Assembly (NCBI RefSeq): GCF_014207235.1
Contig: NZ_JACHDA010000001.1
Location: 310,001 to 374,000 of the forward strand
Reading direction: 5' to 3'
Origin: Sphingopyxis sp. JAI128
GTDB lineage: Bacteria; Pseudomonadota; Alphaproteobacteria; Sphingomonadales; Sphingomonadaceae
DNA length: 64,000 nt
The notes under the pieces were generated by a model. That model ran no database searches, was not told where the DNA came from, and saw only the letters and a program-made list of their open reading frames with translations. Position numbers and translations under genes: made by a program. Numbering within the stretch: the first letter of the stretch is position 1; the number at the start of each line of letters is the position of its first letter. Shown in pieces: positions 63,809 through 64,000 of this stretch.

Positions 63809-64000
<192 letters not shown>

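Overview
The window looks like chromosomal DNA of a GC-rich alphaproteobacterium of the order Sphingomonadales, closest in character to Sphingopyxis/Sphingomonas. This is inferred from gene content and order: a long-tailed NuoC, zapA - 6S RNA - fau, CpdR, an EipA/DUF1134 protein, petABC, and ThiE, EF-P and class I aldolase of alphaproteobacterial type. No database search was possible, so the taxonomy is an inference.

Left part (1-15800) is mainly core metabolism. nuoD(partial)-C-B-A (complex I) is on the minus strand. It is followed by a YbjN-like secreted protein, an inositol-monophosphatase family enzyme, efp and thiE, and then a lower-glycolysis/pentose-phosphate run transcribed as tkt-gap-pgk-fda-O-methyltransferase. 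A plus-strand cell-division/stationary-phase module follows: a small coiled-coil protein, zapA, 6S RNA, fau and a DUF2842 protein. Then come tRNA-Asp and an AI-2E family permease.

From 16000 to 23800 lies a four-gene plus-strand cluster of exported proteins. Three small DUF11-like proteins precede a 1697-residue protein that combines repeat domains with a predicted C-terminal outer-membrane beta-barrel. The parts look evolutionarily related to each other, and this is one of two places where an undescribed system could sit. Next come the branched-chain 2-oxoacid dehydrogenase genes (E1alpha-E1beta-E2), thyA, a stand-alone JAB protein, tRNA-Pro with a possible sRNA, N-formylglutamate amidohydrolase, cpdR, tRNA-Val, an SDR of the 2,4-dienoyl-CoA reductase type and an alpha/beta hydrolase.

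From 32770 to 39800 there is an iron-uptake region. It holds a TonB-like protein, a Fiu-type TonB-dependent receptor behind a Fur-like palindrome, a PiuC-type dioxygenase, and a convergent operon PepSY-DUF2271-DUF4198-ApbE. The DUF2271 protein carries a candidate ApbE flavinylation motif, which suggests an extracytoplasmic flavin electron-transfer (ferric reduction) system. A six-gene arsenic operon (arsR, two unrelated arsenate reductases, acr3, arsH) follows.

From 43551 to 51167 lies a 7.6-kb integrated element at the 3' end of tRNA-Ser(GCT), flanked by a 15-bp direct repeat. It encodes a P4-type integrase, an AlpA-type regulator, a DUF3987-like ATPase and a series of unrecognised cargo genes. 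It also holds three sets of 12-bp-period ATGTGG repeats, a duplicated AlpA-type operator candidate and an AT-rich inverted-repeat region that could be its origin. It resembles a minimal phage satellite or integrative replicon and is the strongest candidate for a new system here.

The right part (51490-64000) returns to core genes: EipA-like, a GGDEF protein, the cytochrome bc1 genes petA-petB-petC (minus), trmL, hemF, two membrane proteins of one fold, lipB, a lipoprotein, queC-queE, a DUF3617-like protein, hslO and the 3' end of argF.
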